This document shows, piece after piece, positions 17,823 to 25,497 of a DNA stretch of 41,431 bases (positions within the stretch are counted from its first letter, which is position 1; each line of letters opens with the position of its first letter). A program made the position numbers and the translations under genes. Origin of the DNA: CAYZSU01 sp964480565 (GTDB taxonomy: Bacteria; UBA10199; 2-02-FULL-44-16; JAAZCA01); contig CAYZSU010000012.1 in assembly GCA_964480565.1 (NCBI GenBank), positions 1 through 41,431 on the forward strand. Reading direction: 5' to 3'. A model generated the notes under the pieces. The model saw only the letters and a program-made list of their open reading frames with translations, did no database searches and was not told where the DNA came from.

Positions 17823-19085
17823 TTAATACGCCCTAGATGCAGCGAATAGAATGCTTTTATAGCTATTTGGGTGATTGCCATCGATCGCATAGGTATCGTT
17901 AAAATAAATCGCATGTTCAATACCTATATCCACTGTGCCAGACCACTGAAGTAATCGTTCGATCCAATATTGTCGTGATAAATGGGATAATGTTCCTTTA
18001 TTTATGAGTTGGATATGGGCATCATTCCATATTTTATCATGGGTTTTTGCATTTTTAAAATCGTTGAATGTATATTTTGGAGCCGGGTTTATATGCGAAT
18101 GATCGGAATGATCCATGTGTTTAGAATTGTTTTTTATGCGGCGACCTATTGGCAAATTATAAGCCAAGTTGTGTTCACAAAAATAATCGGAAAATGAACG
18201 ATGCGTAGTTAAGTTATCTAAAAAAAACTGAAACATAGTTATATTTTCATGTGATTGCCTAATGTGATGTGTAAGTTGCTGTGCAGAAATATGACCAAAA
18301 TTTAAGTAAGGGGATAATTCCGATGATATATGCTTGAGTGACGAGGATTGTTTGTTTTGATTTGCAATTATAATTTTATGCTGAAATTGGTTAAACTCTT
18401 GTCTGGCATGGTATTGTCCTGCTTGAATATGTGAAATAGGATGAATGGATTGTTTCTTATGACATATGGCTCTAAGCGTATTCCAATTGATGGGTGCATG
18501 TGATCTATAATGATAGGGGTGCGTGCATAAGCTTGGGAATGTATCTAGGTAGACTGGGATAAGTGGTTGAGTTATTTTGCGGAAATGATTGATCGTTGTA
18601 ATCTGGTGATTTGTAATCTTCCAACACGGGATTATATTATGTGCATCTACTTCAAAGATGGGGCATGATAGTGTATTGATTAATGTTTGTTTCCATATTT
18701 TTTGCAGCTGAAGAGGATGAAAATCAATGATCAAAGCACCAATCGATTGATGTTGAGCATAGTGATTTAAAATTGAGATTGGGTCGCCGATGGATATGTC
18801 AAATGAGATATTATGTGAGAATAGCTCTTGCGCAATATCTTTAAGACCCTCTAATATAAATGATGTATGGCGATAATTGAAATCTTGGTATGGACTGGGA
18901 ATAATGGCCATGACTGTGAGAGGTCGTTTAAGTTCTAATGCCAATTGTTGGGCATATGCGAGGGACCAGTTATGATGAGTGCGATGCTCACGATTCATCC
19001 AGTATATTATTTGACCTGCTTGAAATGAGGTGTGATTAATGCATCGATATCTATGTGGGTGTATTTTAATCATATTATTAGCCAC
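17823..19085 (-). CDS. Class II DNA photolyase, C-terminally short
   Basis: Blue-light flavoenzyme family that repairs cyclobutane pyrimidine dimers. It shows the class II pattern: QIIYWMNREHR..NWSLAYAQQLALEL and YRHTSFILEGL in the N-terminal domain, and SELSPYLNFGHISAQQL and FLDNLTTHRSFSDYF in the FAD domain. KTHDKIWNDA..RQYWIERLLQW keeps the three tryptophans of the class II electron path at the expected 21- and 7-residue spacing. Oddities: the usual GxMHGYxRM before YW is replaced by GTLSHLSRQ, and the protein stops soon after YAIDGNHPNSY, about 30-60 residues earlier than family members. Start is GTG 19085 with TTTGGAG upstream. It is divergent from the alkylation-repair gene and convergent with otsB. 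It may be altered in activity or a photoreceptor-like derivative. Confidence 0.85.
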   Translation of the reverse strand: MANNMIKIHPHRYRCINHTSFQAGQIIYWMNREHRTHHNWSLAYAQQLALELKRPLTVMAIIPSPYQDFNYRHTSFILEGLKDIAQELFSHNISFDISIGDPISILNHYAQHQSIGALIIDFHPLQLQKIWKQTLINTLSCPIFEVDAHNIIPCWKITNHQITTINHFRKITQPLIPVYLDTFPSLCTHPYHYRSHAPINWNTLRAICHKKQSIHPISHIQAGQYHARQEFNQFQHKIIIANQNKQSSSLKHISSELSPYLNFGHISAQQLTHHIRQSHENITMFQFFLDNLTTHRSFSDYFCEHNLAYNLPIGRRIKNNSKHMDHSDHSHINPAPKYTFNDFKNAKTHDKIWNDAHIQLINKGTLSHLSRQYWIERLLQWSGTVDIGIEHAIYFNDTYAIDGNHPNSYKSILFAASRAY

Positions 19086-19199
19086 TTAATCTCCAAATGA
19101 TGGGAGCGTTCATAAAATACTCATTTGCCATGTTGAATATGATAAATATTTTATAATTTATATTTACATGAAATGCAAAAATAAAAAAAGGATTTATTG

Positions 19200-19910
19200 A
19201 TGAGATCGATTTCAATGTTAAAAAATGAATTAATGCAATATGCGGATGCCTCACATGCCGTTATATTGCAGCATTTTTTTAAAACAGGTTCGGGGAACTA
19301 TGGCGAAGGCGATATTTTTTTAGGTATTCGTGTGCCGCAAATTCGTAAAATTGCCAAAAAGTACTATAATGATATCTCGCTGGATCACTGTCTGATATTA
19401 TTGTGCTCTTCTATTCATGAGGAGCGATTTGCCGCATTGGTGTTAATGGTCAATATCTTTGATAAAGGAAATGCATGTGTACGAAATCAAGTTTTTGATC
19501 ACTATTGCACGCATTTTCAGTGGATTAATAATTGGGATTTAGTGGATACCTCTGCGCCAAAAATAATTGGGGTGTATTTGGAAGACAAGCCCAAAGATCA
19601 GCTATATTCATGGGCCATGTCTGCTCACTTGTGGACGCGTCGAATATCCATTATTGCCACCCATGCCTTTATTCGGAAATATTGCTTTGAAGACACATTG
19701 GCGATCAGTGAATTGCTTTTAAACGATACCCATGATCTGATTCATAAAGCTGTTGGGTGGATGCTTCGGGAAGTGGGCAAACGTGATCAAATTGTACTGG
19801 AAAATTTTTTAAAAACTCGCTATTTATCTATGCCACGCATAATGCTTCGTTATAGCATTGAAAGGTTTTCAAAGAAAAATCGCTTTCATTATTTAAAAGG
19901 ATTGGTCTAG
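19200..19910 (+). CDS. alkD: DNA alkylation repair protein, AlkD-like
   Basis: A 236-residue all-helical (HEAT-like) DNA glycosylase family protein acting on alkylated purines. Recognisable blocks are FFKTGSGNYGEGDIFLGIRVPQIRKIAKKY, NNWDLVDTSAPKIIG, HLWTRRISIIATHAFIR and HKAVGWMLREVGKRD, ending in MPRIMLRYSIERF. The WDLVD aspartate and nearby tryptophans correspond to the AlkD active cleft. ATG 19200 is chosen over TTG 19197, with AAAAAAGGA upstream. It is divergently transcribed from the photolyase across 114 bp, so two direct-reversal or excision repair genes share a control region. The downstream ZIP transporter begins 8 bp after the stop. Confidence 0.92.
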   Translation: MRSISMLKNELMQYADASHAVILQHFFKTGSGNYGEGDIFLGIRVPQIRKIAKKYYNDISLDHCLILLCSSIHEERFAALVLMVNIFDKGNACVRNQVFDHYCTHFQWINNWDLVDTSAPKIIGVYLEDKPKDQLYSWAMSAHLWTRRISIIATHAFIRKYCFEDTLAISELLLNDTHDLIHKAVGWMLREVGKRDQIVLENFLKTRYLSMPRIMLRYSIERFSKKNRFHYLKGLV

Positions 19911-19918
19911 GTCTATTT

Positions 19919-20725
19919 ATGGATTCATTTTGGTTTGCATTTGGGTTGACTGTATTTGCAGGGCTTGCCACTGGGATTGGCAGTTTGATTGCTTTTTTTT
20001 CAAAGACTGCCAATAAGCGATTTTTATCAGTGGCATTAGGGTTTTCTGCAGGTGTGATGGTCTATGTGTCAATGGTTGAAATATTTCAAAAAGCAAAAGA
20101 TTCGCTCATACAAGCGAGCGATGAAGTGATGGGGACATGGCTGACAGTGATTGCATTTTTTGGCGGTGTATTTGTAATTGCTCTGATTGATAAACTGATT
20201 CCAAGCTATGAAAATCCACATGAAGTACGGTTGGTCAGCCAATCAGATTTTCCAGAACAGCAACATACGCATCCTCATTTGCTTCGAACAGGTATGTTTG
20301 TAGCGATTGCCTTAGCCATTCATAATTTTCCAGAAGGGTTGGCAACCTTTATTGCAGGCCTTGAAAATCCATCACTTGGAATTCCAATTGCTGTGGCCAT
20401 TGCTATTCATAATATTCCTGAAGGTATTTCCGTGTCTGTGCCAATTTATTATGCCACTGAAAATCGTAAAAAAGCATTTATATACTCATTTTTATCTGGG
20501 CTTGCAGAGCCAGTCGGGGCATTGGTGGGGTATTTTTTGATTTTGCCGTTTATGAATGATTTTGTATTTGGGCTATTATTTGCTGCAGTGGCAGGTATTA
20601 TGGTGTTTATTTCATTTGATGAACTTTTGCCCGCAGCCAGGGAATACGGTGAACATCATTTATCCATTTATGGATTATTTGCTGGTATGGCTGTTATGGC
20701 AGTTAGTTTGTTGATGTTTATATAG
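19919..20725 (+). CDS. zupT: ZIP family metal transporter, ZupT-like
   Basis: A 268-residue inner-membrane divalent metal importer (zinc, also iron or manganese in characterised ZupT). It has about eight hydrophobic helices. The two signature metal-binding helices are conserved: HNFPEGLATFIAG (helix IV) and HNIPEGISVSVPIY (helix V), as is the C-terminal SFDELLPAAREYGEHH. A short loop with HTHPH lies between helices III and IV. It follows the AlkD-like gene by 8 bp and is probably co-transcribed with it; the functional link is unclear. A repeat element follows directly after the stop. Confidence 0.93.
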   Translation: MDSFWFAFGLTVFAGLATGIGSLIAFFSKTANKRFLSVALGFSAGVMVYVSMVEIFQKAKDSLIQASDEVMGTWLTVIAFFGGVFVIALIDKLIPSYENPHEVRLVSQSDFPEQQHTHPHLLRTGMFVAIALAIHNFPEGLATFIAGLENPSLGIPIAVAIAIHNIPEGISVSVPIYYATENRKKAFIYSFLSGLAEPVGALVGYFLILPFMNDFVFGLLFAAVAGIMVFISFDELLPAAREYGEHHLSIYGLFAGMAVMAVSLLMFI

Positions 20726-20816
20726 GGGAGTGCCCTCATTGAAATTGCTTGCTGCCTTGAATCTCAAAGCATTTTTGAAGACTCCCGATAATTGTTATTG
20801 TGAGGGCAGTTCCATT
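20726..20816 (-). repeat. Palindromic element, partial copy
   Basis: On the minus strand this reads GGAACTGCCCTCACAATAAC, then a variant of the GGGACTGTTCAAAAATG motif, then GATTCAAGGCAGCAAGCAAT. This matches the left half and inner arm of the copy at 11445-11595. It lies between zupT and tRNA-Val and lacks the distal end. Confidence 0.7.
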
Positions 20817-20854
20817 GGATATTCGCGTAGATACTTGAAATATAACCAATTCAC

Positions 20855-20883
20855 TTGACTTTCTGCGTGATTTTCCCTATCAG
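20855..20883 (+). promoter_or_regulatory. Probable tRNA-Val promoter
   Basis: TTGACT (20855-20860), a 17-bp spacer, and TATCAG (20878-20883). The predicted start point falls a few bases before the tRNA 5' end at 20896, as expected for a monocistronic tRNA. Confidence 0.55.
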
Positions 20884-20895
20884 GTAATGCACTTT

Positions 20896-20969
20896 GGGCG
20901 TATAGCTCAGTTGGCTAGAGTACTACCTTGACATGGTAGGGGTCACAGGTTCGAGTCCTGTTACGCCCA
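20896..20969 (+). tRNA. tRNA-Val (GAC anticodon)
   Basis: A complete cloverleaf: acceptor GGGCGTA/TACGCCC, D stem GCTC/GAGT region, anticodon stem CTACC/GGTAG with loop TTGACAT (anticodon GAC), T arm ACAGG TTCGAGT CCTGT, and discriminator A. The terminal CCA is not encoded. It is followed by a terminator hairpin and lies upstream of thrS. Confidence 0.96.
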
Positions 20970-20974
20970 CAATT

Positions 20975-21004
20975 GGCCTTATCTGGTAACAGATGAGGTC
21001 TTTT
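20975..21004 (+). terminator. Terminator after tRNA-Val
   Basis: An 11-bp stem GGCCTTATCTG/CAGATGAGGTC (two G-T pairs) with GTAA loop, then TTTT. It lies 5 bp after the tRNA and separates it from thrS. Confidence 0.8.
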
Positions 21005-21053
21005 GTACATTGTATTTTATATGTTTAATATAGTATGACTATAAGATATTGTA

Positions 21054-21097
21054 GGATTGTTGAAAAATGGGTGTTCCCAAGGGCAGTCCCATTGTGA
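21054..21097 (-). repeat. Palindromic element, deletion derivative
   Basis: GGATTGTTGAAAAATGGG (21054-21071) resembles the complement of the right end of the 11445 copy. GGGCAGTCCCATT (21081-21093) resembles the left head of the copies at 20726 and 39145 in the same orientation. The interior is missing. It ends about 17 bp before the thrS start codon, so it forms most of that gene's visible 5' leader. Confidence 0.55.
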
Positions 21098-21113
21098 AAG
21101 TGATTTGATTGTT

Positions 21114-22841
21114 ATGACATCTGTTTCGTATACATTGGATATTTTGCGACATTCTACAGCGCATATTATGGCAGATGCAGTGTGTCGTCTATTTCCAGAT
21201 GTAACGCTCACAATTGGTCCTGCCGTGGATGATGGATTTTATTATGATTTTGATTGTTCACATTCTTTTTCAATCGATGATTTAAAAAAAATTGAATCCA
21301 CTATGCAAGCGATTATTAATCAAAAATTACCATTTGAACGTGAAGAAATCGATCGTGCATCAGCCAAAGAGCTATTTTCAAAAAATTCCTATAAATGTGA
21401 ATTAATCGATGATCTTTCTGATGATGAGGTAATTACCCTTTATCGTCATGGTGAGTTTGTGGATTTATGTTGTGGCCCTCATGTGGCACATACGGGTCAA
21501 ATTAAGGCATTTAAGTTGCTAAAAGTGGCTGGTGCGTATTGGCGTGGAAATGAAAAAAATACCCAATTGCAGCGCATTTATGGCACGGCTTTCTCCGATA
21601 GAAAATCATTGAAAGTATATTTAAATCAGCTGGAAGAAGCAAAAAAACGTGATCATCGCCGACTGGGAAAAGAGTTGGATTTATACTCTACCATGGAATC
21701 CATGGGTGCGGGCCTTGTGCTCTGGCATCCTAAGGGCGGTCGTATTCGAAAAGCAATCGAAGATTTTTGGCGTGATGAGCATGTAAAAAATGGGTATGAA
21801 CTGTTGTTTACACCGCATATTGCCCATTTGGATTTATGGAAAACCTCTGGGCATTGGGATTTTTATCGTGACAGTATGTATAGTCCTATTGAAGTGGATG
21901 GTATGGATTATGAGTTAAAGCCCATGAACTGTCCCTTTCATATTGCTGTATTTCAATCCTCGCTTCACAGTTATCGTGAGTTTCCATTGCGTTGGGCAGA
22001 ATTGGGTACAGTATATCGTTATGAGCGCTCTGGAGCGCTGCATGGCTTAATGCGCGTGCGTGGATTTACGCAGGATGATGCCCATATTTTCTGTCGCCCG
22101 GATCAATTGGAATCTGAGATTACAGATACATTGCGTTTTACAATGCATATGTTAAAATCCTTTGGTTTCTCGGAATTTGATGTTTATTTGTCAACGCGCC
22201 CAGAAAAATCGGTTGGATCTGATAGTGCATGGGCACTTTCAGAGACCTCTCTTAAAAATGCACTTGAACAAGCGGATTTAAACTATCAGTTGGATCCGGG
22301 TGAAGGTGTTTTTTATGGGCCTAAAATTGATATTAAAATAAATGATTCCCTGGGTCGGTCTTGGCAGTGTTCGACGATTCAGGTCGATTTTAACTTGCCA
22401 GAACGGTATGATATGGAGTATGTGGGGTCAGACGGCGACAGGCATCGACCGATTATGGTTCATCGTGCATTGTTGGGATCACTCGAACGATTTTTTGGCG
22501 TGTTAATTGAACATTATGCCGGTGCTTTTCCAACATGGTTAGCCCCTGTTCAGGTGTCATGTTTGGCAGTCAATAGCAATGTTGTATCTCATGCAGATAC
22601 AGTGCATCAACGGTTAAAAGACGCTGGATTTCGTGTCGAGGTGGATGATCGAAATGAAAAATTAGGTCTTAAAATTCGAGAAGCGCAACTGCAAAAAATA
22701 CCATACATGCTAATTATTGGTGAAAAAGAAAAAGAATCCGGACAAATTTCAGTTCGTTCTCGTAAAAAAGGCGACATGGGAAGTATGTCCATAGATGCAT
22801 TTCTGTCAATGTTAACAGAAGAGACAATGCAGCGATATTAG
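21114..22841 (+). CDS. thrS: Threonine-tRNA ligase lacking TGS domain
   Basis: Class II synthetase charging tRNA-Thr, 575 residues against about 640 in E. coli. The protein begins at the second domain: LRHSTAHIMADAV (residues 11-23) carries the HxxxH of the editing site, whose other ligands follow in DLCCGPHV. The catalytic core is complete: KPMNCPFH (zinc Cys), YRYERSGALHGLMRVRGFTQDDAHIFC (motif 2), FYGPKID, and GSLERFFGVLIEHYAGAFPTWLAPVQV (motif 3 with zinc His). The anticodon-binding domain follows with RNEKLGLKIREAQLQKIPYMLIIG. The usual ~60-residue TGS domain is absent, and the DNA upstream is a repeat element, terminator and tRNA in every frame. ATG 21114 is the start that fits the domain boundary; its Shine-Dalgarno is weak. 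It heads the translation cluster. Confidence 0.95.
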   Translation: MTSVSYTLDILRHSTAHIMADAVCRLFPDVTLTIGPAVDDGFYYDFDCSHSFSIDDLKKIESTMQAIINQKLPFEREEIDRASAKELFSKNSYKCELIDDLSDDEVITLYRHGEFVDLCCGPHVAHTGQIKAFKLLKVAGAYWRGNEKNTQLQRIYGTAFSDRKSLKVYLNQLEEAKKRDHRRLGKELDLYSTMESMGAGLVLWHPKGGRIRKAIEDFWRDEHVKNGYELLFTPHIAHLDLWKTSGHWDFYRDSMYSPIEVDGMDYELKPMNCPFHIAVFQSSLHSYREFPLRWAELGTVYRYERSGALHGLMRVRGFTQDDAHIFCRPDQLESEITDTLRFTMHMLKSFGFSEFDVYLSTRPEKSVGSDSAWALSETSLKNALEQADLNYQLDPGEGVFYGPKIDIKINDSLGRSWQCSTIQVDFNLPERYDMEYVGSDGDRHRPIMVHRALLGSLERFFGVLIEHYAGAFPTWLAPVQVSCLAVNSNVVSHADTVHQRLKDAGFRVEVDDRNEKLGLKIREAQLQKIPYMLIIGEKEKESGQISVRSRKKGDMGSMSIDAFLSMLTEETMQRY

Positions 22842-22850
22842 ATATTTACC

Positions 22851-22865
22851 AGGAGGTTTACTATT
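22851..22865 (+). promoter_or_regulatory. infC Shine-Dalgarno and ATT start codon
   Basis: AGGAGG (22851-22856), a 6-nt spacer, then ATT (22863-22865) in frame with infC. The next in-frame ATG (22917) has no comparable site and would remove the conserved basic N-terminus. In E. coli the AUU start lets IF3 repress its own translation, so the same autoregulation is likely here. Confidence 0.88.
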
Positions 22866-23414
22866 CGACCACGAAGGGGTTTTCGGGATAGACGCCCGCA
22901 AAAAGATGAACCACGCATGAACCATCGTATTCGCATTCCAGAGGTTAGGCTTGTGGATGCCAATGGCGAACAAATGGGTGTTGTAAAAACACCGGATGCA
23001 ATACAACGTGCAGAAAATATAGGTATGGATCTAGTAGAAATTGCACCAACTGCGCGTCCGCCTGTATGTAAGATCATGGACTTTGGTAAGTTTAAATATG
23101 AGCAAAGCAAAAAGAAGCATGAGCAGAAAAAGAAACAAACTGTTATTCAGGTCAAAGAAATAAAAGTCAGGCCGTCCACGGATGAGCATGATTTAAATAC
23201 AAAGATACGACATATTCGACGCTTTTTAGAGGCAGGCAATAAGGTAAAAGTGTCCATTCGATTTAGAGGTCGTGAAATGGCGCATACGGATCTTGGAAAA
23301 GAGCAAATGAGTCGTTTAGCCTTAGAAGTAAAAGAACTAGGGGAAGTGGAATACAATCCCAAGATGGAAGGCCGGCAAATGTTTATGGTGCTGAGCCCAA
23401 TTCGTAAACGATAG
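22863..23414 (+). CDS. infC: Translation initiation factor IF-3
   Basis: A 183-residue IF-3, which binds the 30S subunit, checks the initiator codon and tRNA, and blocks early 50S joining. From the ATT start the N-terminus is rich in Arg/Pro (RPRRGFRDRRPQKDEPR), then RIRIPEVRLVDANGEQMGVV (N-domain). A lysine-rich linker helix (KFKYEQSKKKHEQKKKQ) and the C-domain with KEIKVRP, HDLNTKIRHIRRFLEAGNKVKV and RFRGREMAH follow. It lies 21 bp after thrS and 38 bp before rpmI. The non-ATG start is typical of infC in proteobacteria. Confidence 0.96.
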   Translation: MRPRRGFRDRRPQKDEPRMNHRIRIPEVRLVDANGEQMGVVKTPDAIQRAENIGMDLVEIAPTARPPVCKIMDFGKFKYEQSKKKHEQKKKQTVIQVKEIKVRPSTDEHDLNTKIRHIRRFLEAGNKVKVSIRFRGREMAHTDLGKEQMSRLALEVKELGEVEYNPKMEGRQMFMVLSPIRKR

Positions 23415-23452
23415 CCAGTGGTAAAATGCCGCAGGATAAAAAGGAGTATATT

Positions 23453-23650
23453 ATGCCAAAGCTAAAAACACGCCGTGGTGCAGCCAAGCGGTTTAAAGCG
23501 CTCAAATCAGGTAAGGTAAAACGCAAACGCAGTAAATTGCGTCATATCTTAACAACCAAATCAACAAAGCAAAAAAGACGCTTGCGTTCAAAGGCGTATG
23601 TGTCCAAGGCAGACAGCAAAGCAGTTAAGCGTTTATTAGCTGTGGCTTAA
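23453..23650 (+). CDS. rpmI: 50S ribosomal protein L35
   Basis: A 65-residue, very basic protein starting MPKLKTRRGAAKRF with the KSGKVKRKRS segment typical of bL35. ATG 23453 is fixed by AAGGAG (23441-23446); an open extension upstream to 23426 is not family-like. It lies between infC and rplT, the canonical order. Confidence 0.97.
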   Translation: MPKLKTRRGAAKRFKALKSGKVKRKRSKLRHILTTKSTKQKRRLRSKAYVSKADSKAVKRLLAVA

Positions 23651-23665
23651 TGTAAGGAGAAAGTT

Positions 23666-24013
23666 ATGCCAAGAGTAAAAAGAGGATTTAAGGCTCGCCG
23701 TAGACGAAATAAAGTATTGAAGCAAGCCAAAGGGTATCATGCAGGCCGTCGCCGTTTGATCCGTACTGCCATGGAAGCAGTGGATAAAGCATTGCAATAT
23801 GCCTATGTGGGCCGTCGATTGAAAAAACGTGATTATCGTGCACTGTGGCAAACGCGTATCTCAGCGGCTGTTCGCAATTATGGTACTAGTTATAGTGCCT
23901 TTATGGGTCAATTGAAAAAGAAAAATGCAGATATGAATCGGAAGATGTTATCTGAGATGGCAATTCAGTACCCAGAGGATTTTGAAATATTGGTGAACTG
24001 GGCAAAATCATAA
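23666..24013 (+). CDS. rplT: 50S ribosomal protein L20
   Basis: A 115-residue bL20, an early 23S rRNA assembly protein. It begins MPRVKRGFKARRRRNKVLKQAKGY, followed by RRLIRTAMEAVDKALQYAYVGRR and LWQTRISAAVR, all standard. It starts 15 bp after rpmI with AAGGAG. In E. coli L20 represses rpmI-rplT translation. No convincing operator structure was identified in this short spacer. Confidence 0.97.
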   Translation: MPRVKRGFKARRRRNKVLKQAKGYHAGRRRLIRTAMEAVDKALQYAYVGRRLKKRDYRALWQTRISAAVRNYGTSYSAFMGQLKKKNADMNRKMLSEMAIQYPEDFEILVNWAKS

Positions 24014-24095
24014 TTGTCCTTTTGTTTGATAGGATGTTCACAATATGAATGTTTTGTGATCAATTCATTTAACAAAAATGATGGAATTATTATTC

Positions 24096-24134
24096 ATACG
24101 AGCATCTGCCTTAATGATAGGGAGATGCTCGTAT
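24096..24134. repeat. Long hairpin in rplT-pheS gap
   Basis: ATACGAGCATCT and AGATGCTCGTAT form a perfect 12-bp stem, extended by two more C-G pairs after one mismatch, around a short loop. No U tract follows, so it is not a classical terminator. It could be a processing, Rho-pausing or attenuation structure. It lies in the 303-bp gap that otherwise holds only a repeat element. Confidence 0.6.
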
Positions 24135-24146
24135 TATATGATGTAT

Positions 24147-24300
24147 GGGATTGCCATCAAAATAGCAATTTTAGGGATTGTTCAAGAATGTCAGATATAA
24201 GGTCAGTCAACAAAATTAATGAAAATATGACTCTTAAGACGAGGGTACAGCTTTGAATTTGTTGGCTAATATTATGGATAGGTGTTTTGTGAGCCGCCCC
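24147..24300 (+). repeat. Palindromic element, full-length copy
   Basis: A 154-bp relative of the 11445 copy: GGGATTGCCATCAAAATAGC, then TTTTAGGGATTGTTCAAGAATG. In the interior, CAGTCAACAAAATTAATGA aligns with the CAGCAAATTCAATGA arm and TTTGAATTTGTTGGC with the opposite arm. The distal end is GTGTTTTGTGAGCCGCCCC. The terminal repeats are eroded. It ends 16 bp before pheS; the CCCC end plus AAAAAGGGG could form a small hairpin overlapping the pheS ribosome-binding site. Confidence 0.75.
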
Positions 24301-24316
24301 AAAAAGGGGTTACCTG

Positions 24317-25345
24317 ATGAGCATTGATATATTACAGCAGATTGACTATGTGACTCAATTGGCGAATGCAGATTTAAAGGCGATCAAGACGAAATCTGCC
24401 ATTGAAAACTTTCGAATTGCCTATTTGGGTAAAAAAGGGCAAGTGACCAATCTATTGAAGTCCATGCGATCTGTGGATCCAAGCGATCGTCCGTTAATTG
24501 GAAGTAAAGTCAATGAATTACGCGCTTATTTAGAAAGTGAATTAGCGCAGTTAAAACAAAATGAAAATATTTCCTCACAATCATCCAAACCCAAAAAAAC
24601 AGGCATTGATATTACATTGCCAGGTCGTCGTATTCAATCAGGTCATGCTCATCCACTTCGCACTGTATTGGATGAAATTATCAATATCTTTAATGGTATT
24701 GGCTTTTCCGTGTATATGGGGCCAGAGATAGAAACAGACTATTATAATTTTGAAGCATTAAATGTTCCTGCCAATCATCCTGCGAGAGATATGCAGGATA
24801 CTTTTTATGTGGAAAATAATCGATTATTGCGCACACATACCTCACCTGTACAAATTCATGTCATGGAAAAATATCAACCGCCCATTGCAGGGATATTTCC
24901 GGGTACAGTGTATCGCCGGGATAATGATGTAACGCATTCGCCTATGTTTCATCAGGTGGAAGGACTTATGGTGGATACTCATATTACCATGGGTGATTTA
25001 AAAGGGGTTTTATCTTCTTTTTGCCATCAGATATTTGGTGGTAAGTTGGGTGTGCGATTTAGACCCAGCTATTTTCCTTTTACAGAGCCATCCGCAGAAG
25101 TCGATATTGAATGTGTGATGTGTAAAGGGGATGGTTGTCGTATTTGCAAGCAAAGTGGTTGGTTGGAAGTGCTTGGATGTGGCATGGTAGATCCCAATGT
25201 ATTTGATGCGGTTTCTATTGATTCCCAAAAATACAGTGGTTTTGCATTTGGAATGGGTGTTGAACGTATTGCCATGCTTAAGTACGCGATCAATGATATT
25301 CGATTATTTTTTGAAAATGATATGCGTTTCTTAGAGCAATTTTAA
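24317..25345 (+). CDS. pheS: Phenylalanine-tRNA ligase alpha subunit
   Basis: Catalytic alpha subunit (342 aa, normal length) of the alpha2beta2 PheRS that charges tRNA-Phe. An N-terminal coiled-coil (residues 1-90, AYLGKKGQVTNLLKSM) is followed by the class II core: GRRIQSGHAHPLRTVLDEI (motif 1), FYVENNRLLRTHTSPVQ and PGTVYRRDNDVTHSPMFHQVEG (motif 2), and FGMGVERIAMLKYAINDIR (motif 3). An insertion with cysteines (CVMCKGDGCRICKQSGW) resembles a zinc knuckle found in many bacterial PheS. AAGGGG precedes the ATG by 7 nt. Confidence 0.97.
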   Translation: MSIDILQQIDYVTQLANADLKAIKTKSAIENFRIAYLGKKGQVTNLLKSMRSVDPSDRPLIGSKVNELRAYLESELAQLKQNENISSQSSKPKKTGIDITLPGRRIQSGHAHPLRTVLDEIINIFNGIGFSVYMGPEIETDYYNFEALNVPANHPARDMQDTFYVENNRLLRTHTSPVQIHVMEKYQPPIAGIFPGTVYRRDNDVTHSPMFHQVEGLMVDTHITMGDLKGVLSSFCHQIFGGKLGVRFRPSYFPFTEPSAEVDIECVMCKGDGCRICKQSGWLEVLGCGMVDPNVFDAVSIDSQKYSGFAFGMGVERIAMLKYAINDIRLFFENDMRFLEQF

Positions 25346-25349
25346 TTAT

Positions 25350-25478
25350 GGGCTTGCCCTCAAAATAGTTGTTTTAGGGACTGTTCAAAAATGCCCAAAT
25401 TTTAGATGTTCGCAAACTCGCTAGCCAAAGAGTGATCGCTACATCACACCAAAGATGGCTGCTTTATAGGTATTTCCC
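25350..25478 (+). repeat. Palindromic element, degenerate copy
   Basis: GGGCTTGCCCTCAAAATAG, TTTTAGGGACTGTTCAAAAATG, a diverged middle, and CAAAGATGGCTGCTTT aligning with the GAAGATGGGCGTTTTT end of the 11445 copy. It fills most of the 152-bp gap between pheS and pheT, ending about 20 bp before the pheT ATG. Confidence 0.65.
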
Positions 25479-25497
25479 GTGATATAAAGGAAAAAAT

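Noticed and set aside
24014..24256. 80-codon open frame directly after rplT
   Set aside because: It spans the hairpin and the palindromic element, starts at the rplT stop without its own ribosome-binding site, and has no recognisable protein features.
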